A DNA stretch of 59,233 nt from the NCBI GenBank assembly GCA_001403775.1, contig CYUG01000017.1:153442-212674 (forward strand), read 5' to 3'. Of the stretch, positions 56,174-59,233 are shown one piece after another (the stretch's first letter is position 1; each line of letters starts with the position of its first letter). The notes under the pieces are model-generated. The model saw only the letters and a program-made list of their open reading frames with translations. It searched no databases and had not been told where the DNA came from. This DNA comes from Dermabacter indicis (GTDB taxonomy: Bacteria; Actinomycetota; Actinomycetes; Actinomycetales; Dermabacteraceae). A program made the translations under genes and the position numbers.

Positions 56174-57049
56174 CTAAAATTGCGCGCGAGCAGCGCGAAT
56201 AAGGGCATCGTTGAGCGTCGGCCACACGCGCGCGTGCTCGTCGCTAAAAGGTTTCGAGGAAAGAAACGCCGCGCTCAGCCCGCCCGGGGCGGCTTCGGGA
56301 TCAACCCACAGGAACGACCCCGACTGGCCAAAATGCCCGAACGTGCGCGGGGAGTTGAGCGATCCCGTCCAGTGGGGATCCTTGTGTCCCTTGATCTCCA
56401 CGCCGAGCCCCCAGTCATTCGAGCTCTGGCGGCCGTAGCCGGGAAGCACGCCGGAGAGGTCGGGGAAGTGCGGGCGATGAGCCGAATCGGCGAGAGAAGC
56501 CGAGATCAGCGATGGGTTCATGAACTCATGCCCCAGGACAAGCAGATCCTCGATGCTTCCGCGATAGTCCTTCGCGGGTGAACCCGAAAGCTCAACGCCC
56601 CCCATGTCGAGCGGTTCCGTGACACTCTCGCGAACCCACTCCTTGAAGTCTTTGCCCACCGCGCCGCTCACGACGCGCCCAAGTTGCTCGATGCCGGCGT
56701 TCGTGTACATGCGGCGCTTGCCCGGCGCCGCGAGGAACTCCCCGCCCTCAAACGCGTAGCCCGCCGCGTGCGCGAGAAGATGCTCGACCGTGCAGCCCTC
56801 AGGAGTGCCCGTACCCGCGGAATCCTCAAGAGCAAGCAGTCCCCGATCGATCGCGACAAGCGCCGCGTACGTCGCGATCAGCTTCGACACACTCGCGAGG
56901 GGGAACACCCGATCAAGATCCCCGTGCGCCGTCACGAGGCGGCCGTCGGAACTGATGAGGCCAACGGCCGAATCAAAACTCAAGGGCGAAAGGAGCGCGG
57001 CAAGAGACTCGGCAACATCGTGGTGGAGGTTCGCGTGTTCATCGCTCAT
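56174..57049 (-). CDS. Serine hydrolase, beta-lactamase (class C/DD-peptidase-like) family
   Basis: A 291-aa protein of the Beta-lactamase/transpeptidase-like superfamily, starting at ATG 57049 with GGAGG 9 nt upstream. It has the SxxK tetrad SVSK with the nucleophile Ser, the YxN motif YTN, and a late GHFGQSGS in the KTG position. It lacks a signal peptide, so it is probably a cytoplasmic esterase or peptidase rather than a resistance enzyme. It is divergent from fhaA and 61 nt from sqdB, upstream on the same strand. Confidence 0.88.
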   Translation of the reverse strand: MSDEHANLHHDVAESLAALLSPLSFDSAVGLISSDGRLVTAHGDLDRVFPLASVSKLIATYAALVAIDRGLLALEDSAGTGTPEGCTVEHLLAHAAGYAFEGGEFLAAPGKRRMYTNAGIEQLGRVVSGAVGKDFKEWVRESVTEPLDMGGVELSGSPAKDYRGSIEDLLVLGHEFMNPSLISASLADSAHRPHFPDLSGVLPGYGRQSSNDWGLGVEIKGHKDPHWTGSLNSPRTFGHFGQSGSFLWVDPEAAPGGLSAAFLSSKPFSDEHARVWPTLNDALIRAARAQF

Positions 57050-57147
57050 ACTCCAATCCTCCACCACATCCTTACATCTGAACGAATCACCCGTGCGGCG
57101 CACGCGATAGACTCGCGGCGTACGACGTTTACCCAAGGAGACCCACG

Positions 57148-57846
57148 TTGAGTTTTCTCGACCGAATCGAGCGCAGCCTCGACCGCGGTGTGTCGAATGT
57201 GTTCTCGCGCGGCGGCAGCATCAAGCCGCTCGACCTCGCCCAGGGGCTCAAGCGCGAATGCGACGACCAGATCCAGGTCCTTGACCGCGCCCGCACGCTC
57301 GCACCCAACACATACTCCGTGTACCTCAACTCCGTGGACTATGAACGCTTCGCCTCGTGGGAAGACACCCTCGTCGACGAGCTTCAGCGGATCCTCGTGG
57401 ACCACGCCGACCAGCAAAAGTACCTGTTCCTGGGCAACGTCACCGTGACCCTCAAACGCGACGACGACGTCAAGGCAGGTCGCTTCGAAACGGAGTCGAG
57501 CACGGAACGCTCGTCACTCGCCCCTGCCACGACGGGCGGCGAAAACCTCCAGCCAATCCTCGAAATCGACGGTCAGCAGTACCTGCTCACGGGGCGCGTC
57601 ACCGTGATCGGCCGCGGTGGCGACAGCGACATCATCCTCGACGACACGGGCGTAAGCCGCCACCACCTCGAACTTCGCGTGGACGGCACCGCCATGACCG
57701 CAACCGATCTGGGCTCCACAAACGGCACCTTCGTGAACGGCGAGCGCATCACCACACCGACCGGCCTCCCCGATGGCGCCACGATCCGCATCGGTCGCAC
57801 ACGCCTCACCGTGATCCTGCCCTCGGGCGCGCCCTCCGAGTGGTGA
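57148..57846 (+). CDS. fhaA: DUF3662-FHA protein (FhaA)
   Basis: A 232-aa phosphothreonine-binding protein starting at TTG 57148 with AAGGAG upstream. The first ~110 residues form the DUF3662 domain (MSFLDRIERSLDRGVSNVF, QKYLFLGNVTV). The FHA domain (about 140-228) has the GRGGDSDI, SRHHLEL and STNGTFV phosphate-binding motifs. In mycobacteria FhaA is phosphorylated by PknB and takes part in MviN/MurJ regulation and wall synthesis. It is shorter than the mycobacterial protein, with a short linker. It begins the fhaA-fhaB-pstP operon. Confidence 0.95.
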   Translation: MSFLDRIERSLDRGVSNVFSRGGSIKPLDLAQGLKRECDDQIQVLDRARTLAPNTYSVYLNSVDYERFASWEDTLVDELQRILVDHADQQKYLFLGNVTVTLKRDDDVKAGRFETESSTERSSLAPATTGGENLQPILEIDGQQYLLTGRVTVIGRGGDSDIILDDTGVSRHHLELRVDGTAMTATDLGSTNGTFVNGERITTPTGLPDGATIRIGRTRLTVILPSGAPSEW

Positions 57847-57853
57847 GGTCCGC

Positions 57854-58366
57854 GTGAGCGAACTAACCCTCATCGTCCTACGCTTCGGCTTCGTCGTCGC
57901 GCTGTGGCTCTTCGTGATCGTTGCCCTCATCGTCATGCGCAACGACCTCTTTGGAACCACGGTCATTACGCGCGGCGGAAGCGGCCGAAAGGCAGGCGCC
58001 GAGCGGCGAACCGTGAGCGACCCCTCCGCCCTTCACCAGGGGCAAAAGACCACCGACCCGAATGCCGTGCAGACTCAGCTCGTCGTGACCGCAGGGCCCC
58101 TCCGCGGCACCACCATTCGCCTCGCAGCCTCACCGATCCTCATCGGCCGCGCACCCGAATGCACCCTCGTGCTCTCGGATGAATACGCCTCCAACCGTCA
58201 CGCGCGCGTGTTCCCGCACGATGGCGAGTGGTACGTCGAAGATCTCGGCTCGACCAACGGCACGACGCTCGCCGGCAAGCCGCTCGAAGGCACCGCGCCC
58301 TTCAAACCGGGCGCCGCCATCACGATCGGCAACACCCAGATTGAATTGAGGCGAGGCCCCCGATGA
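57854..58366 (+). CDS. fhaB: Membrane-anchored FHA protein (FhaB/FipA)
   Basis: A 170-aa protein starting at GTG 57854. A membrane helix at about residues 5-27 is followed by a basic linker and an FHA domain with LIGRAPECTLVL, SNRHARV and GSTNGT. FhaB (FipA) in mycobacteria links PknA/PknB signalling with FtsZ and FtsQ. It is 7 nt after fhaA and overlaps pstP by 4 nt (ATGA). Confidence 0.94.
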   Translation: MSELTLIVLRFGFVVALWLFVIVALIVMRNDLFGTTVITRGGSGRKAGAERRTVSDPSALHQGQKTTDPNAVQTQLVVTAGPLRGTTIRLAASPILIGRAPECTLVLSDEYASNRHARVFPHDGEWYVEDLGSTNGTTLAGKPLEGTAPFKPGAAITIGNTQIELRRGPR

Positions 58367-59233
58367 CCATTGGGTTGCGCTACGCAGCGAAAACAGACGT
58401 TGGGCTCGTACGCTCAAACAACCAAGACTCCGGCTACGCCGGCTCCCACCTCCTTGTCGTTGCCGACGGAATGGGCGGCCACGCCGGCGGTGACGTCGCG
58501 AGCTCCGTCGCAGTGGGAACACTCAGCGAGCTCGAAACCGACGCTCCCGGAACCGACATCGTCGCCGCCCTCGAAGGCGCGGTTCTCGATGCCAACGACG
58601 CCATCCTGAGGCGTGCACGCGAGGAACCCCTACTCGCTGGTCTCGGCACGACCGTTACCGCGCTTCTTCGCGCGGGCAACAAATTCGCGCTCGTTCACAT
58701 CGGCGATTCGCGCGCCTACCTCGTGCGCGAAGGCGAATGCACGCAGGTCACGAAAGACCACACGTTTGTCCAGCGCCTCATCGACGAGGGTCGGCTCACG
58801 CCCGAGGAAGCCGAACGCCACCCGCAACGCTCCATGATCATGCGCGTCCTCGGCGATGTTGACGCCGATCCCGAACTCGACCTCAGCCTCAAGCCTGCCG
58901 TCCCGGGTGACCGCTGGATGCTGTGCTCCGACGGCCTCTCCGGGCTCGTGTCGTTCGAGACGATAAGCGACGTCCTCGCAAGCGTCGACGACCCCGAAGA
59001 ATGCGCCGAGCAACTCGTCGAACTAGCCCTCAAGGCAGGCGGCCCCGACAACATCACGTGCGTCATCGCGGACGTCATCGACATCGACGACCTCCGCAAG
59101 GGCGATCCGGGTCCCTCAAGCGGAAGCGTGGTCGTGGGCGCGGCCGCGCGCGACCGGAACCGCCCTACTGCCGCAACGGGTCCCGCGGCACGAGCCGCGG
59201 CGCTCACACGCGCAGAAGCACCGTACGAAGACG
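58363..59233 (+). CDS. pstP: PP2C-type protein serine/threonine phosphatase, 3'-truncated
   Basis: Reverses Ser/Thr phosphorylation by the PknA/PknB kinases normally encoded downstream. The 290 visible residues have the PP2C motifs VRSNNQDS (D22), VADGMGGHAG (D35), GTTVTALL, HIGDSRAYLV, CSDGLSG and GPDNITCV. The catalytic domain is complete; the linker, transmembrane helix and extracellular part lie beyond the window. rodA, pbpA, pknA and pknB are expected next. Confidence 0.95.
   Translation, partial: MTIGLRYAAKTDVGLVRSNNQDSGYAGSHLLVVADGMGGHAGGDVASSVAVGTLSELETDAPGTDIVAALEGAVLDANDAILRRAREEPLLAGLGTTVTALLRAGNKFALVHIGDSRAYLVREGECTQVTKDHTFVQRLIDEGRLTPEEAERHPQRSMIMRVLGDVDADPELDLSLKPAVPGDRWMLCSDGLSGLVSFETISDVLASVDDPEECAEQLVELALKAGGPDNITCVIADVIDIDDLRKGDPGPSSGSVVVGAAARDRNRPTAATGPAARAAALTRAEAPYED

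Overview
The window is high-GC DNA from an actinobacterium. Marker families support this: a WhiB iron-sulphur regulator, a GlxR/Crp-type regulator, a DUF3027 gene beside a cold-shock gene, the start of the fhaA-fhaB-pstP cell-division signalling operon, and a heme cluster of the coproporphyrin-dependent (HemQ) type. Many GTG/TTG starts and 4-nt gene overlaps fit as well. Absence of mycolic-acid or photosynthesis genes and the general gene content suggest a member of Micrococcales, perhaps near Dermabacteraceae/Brachybacterium, but that placement is inference. No transposases, phage genes or CRISPR arrays were seen.

Layout. 1-7.1 kb: end of a methyltransferase, topA, an oxidoreductase, tmk and holB. 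7.1-9.3 kb (minus strand): DUF3027, a cold-shock protein and nth. 9.5-15.6 kb: crp, then a minus-strand whiB-DUF4177-Rid-metallo-hydrolase run, then ponA and a metallophosphoesterase. This order matches the M. tuberculosis Rv3674c-Rv3683 neighbourhood as I recall it, without the ArsA-like ATPase pair. 15.7-21.2 kb: tRNA-Pro(CGG), an NlpC/P60 wall hydrolase, a GH20 hexosaminidase with an altered active site, and a CshA-repeat surface protein. 21.3-30.4 kb: a maltokinase-like gene, then jetC, jetB and jetA, the SMC part of a Wadjet/MksBEF system. jetA is split from jetB by three opposite-strand genes for paralogous membrane proteins, and the jetD nuclease gene is missing. 30.4-43.0 kb: tgt and a surface-glycan region with two acyltransferase/SGNH proteins, a DUF6541-like membrane protein, two GT2 enzymes and a flippase-like protein, interrupted by an M18 aminopeptidase. 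43.0-53.7 kb: hemA (minus, with a small unknown partner) divergent from hemE-cgoX-hemQ-cpfC-hemC-hemD-hemB-hemL, followed by an unknown membrane protein. 53.7-56.1 kb: a UDP-sulfoquinovose synthase and a SqdX-like glycosyltransferase, predicting sulfolipid (SQDG) synthesis. 56.2-59.2 kb: a serine hydrolase, then fhaA, fhaB and a truncated pstP.

How it fits together. The heme block encodes all steps from glutamyl-tRNA to heme except the coproporphyrinogen-forming details upstream of tRNA charging. The Crp-WhiB-PonA block combines nucleotide and redox sensing with wall synthesis. The glycan region, surface protein and sulfolipid pair all shape the envelope. The most unusual segment is the SMC locus at 22.7-30.4 kb.
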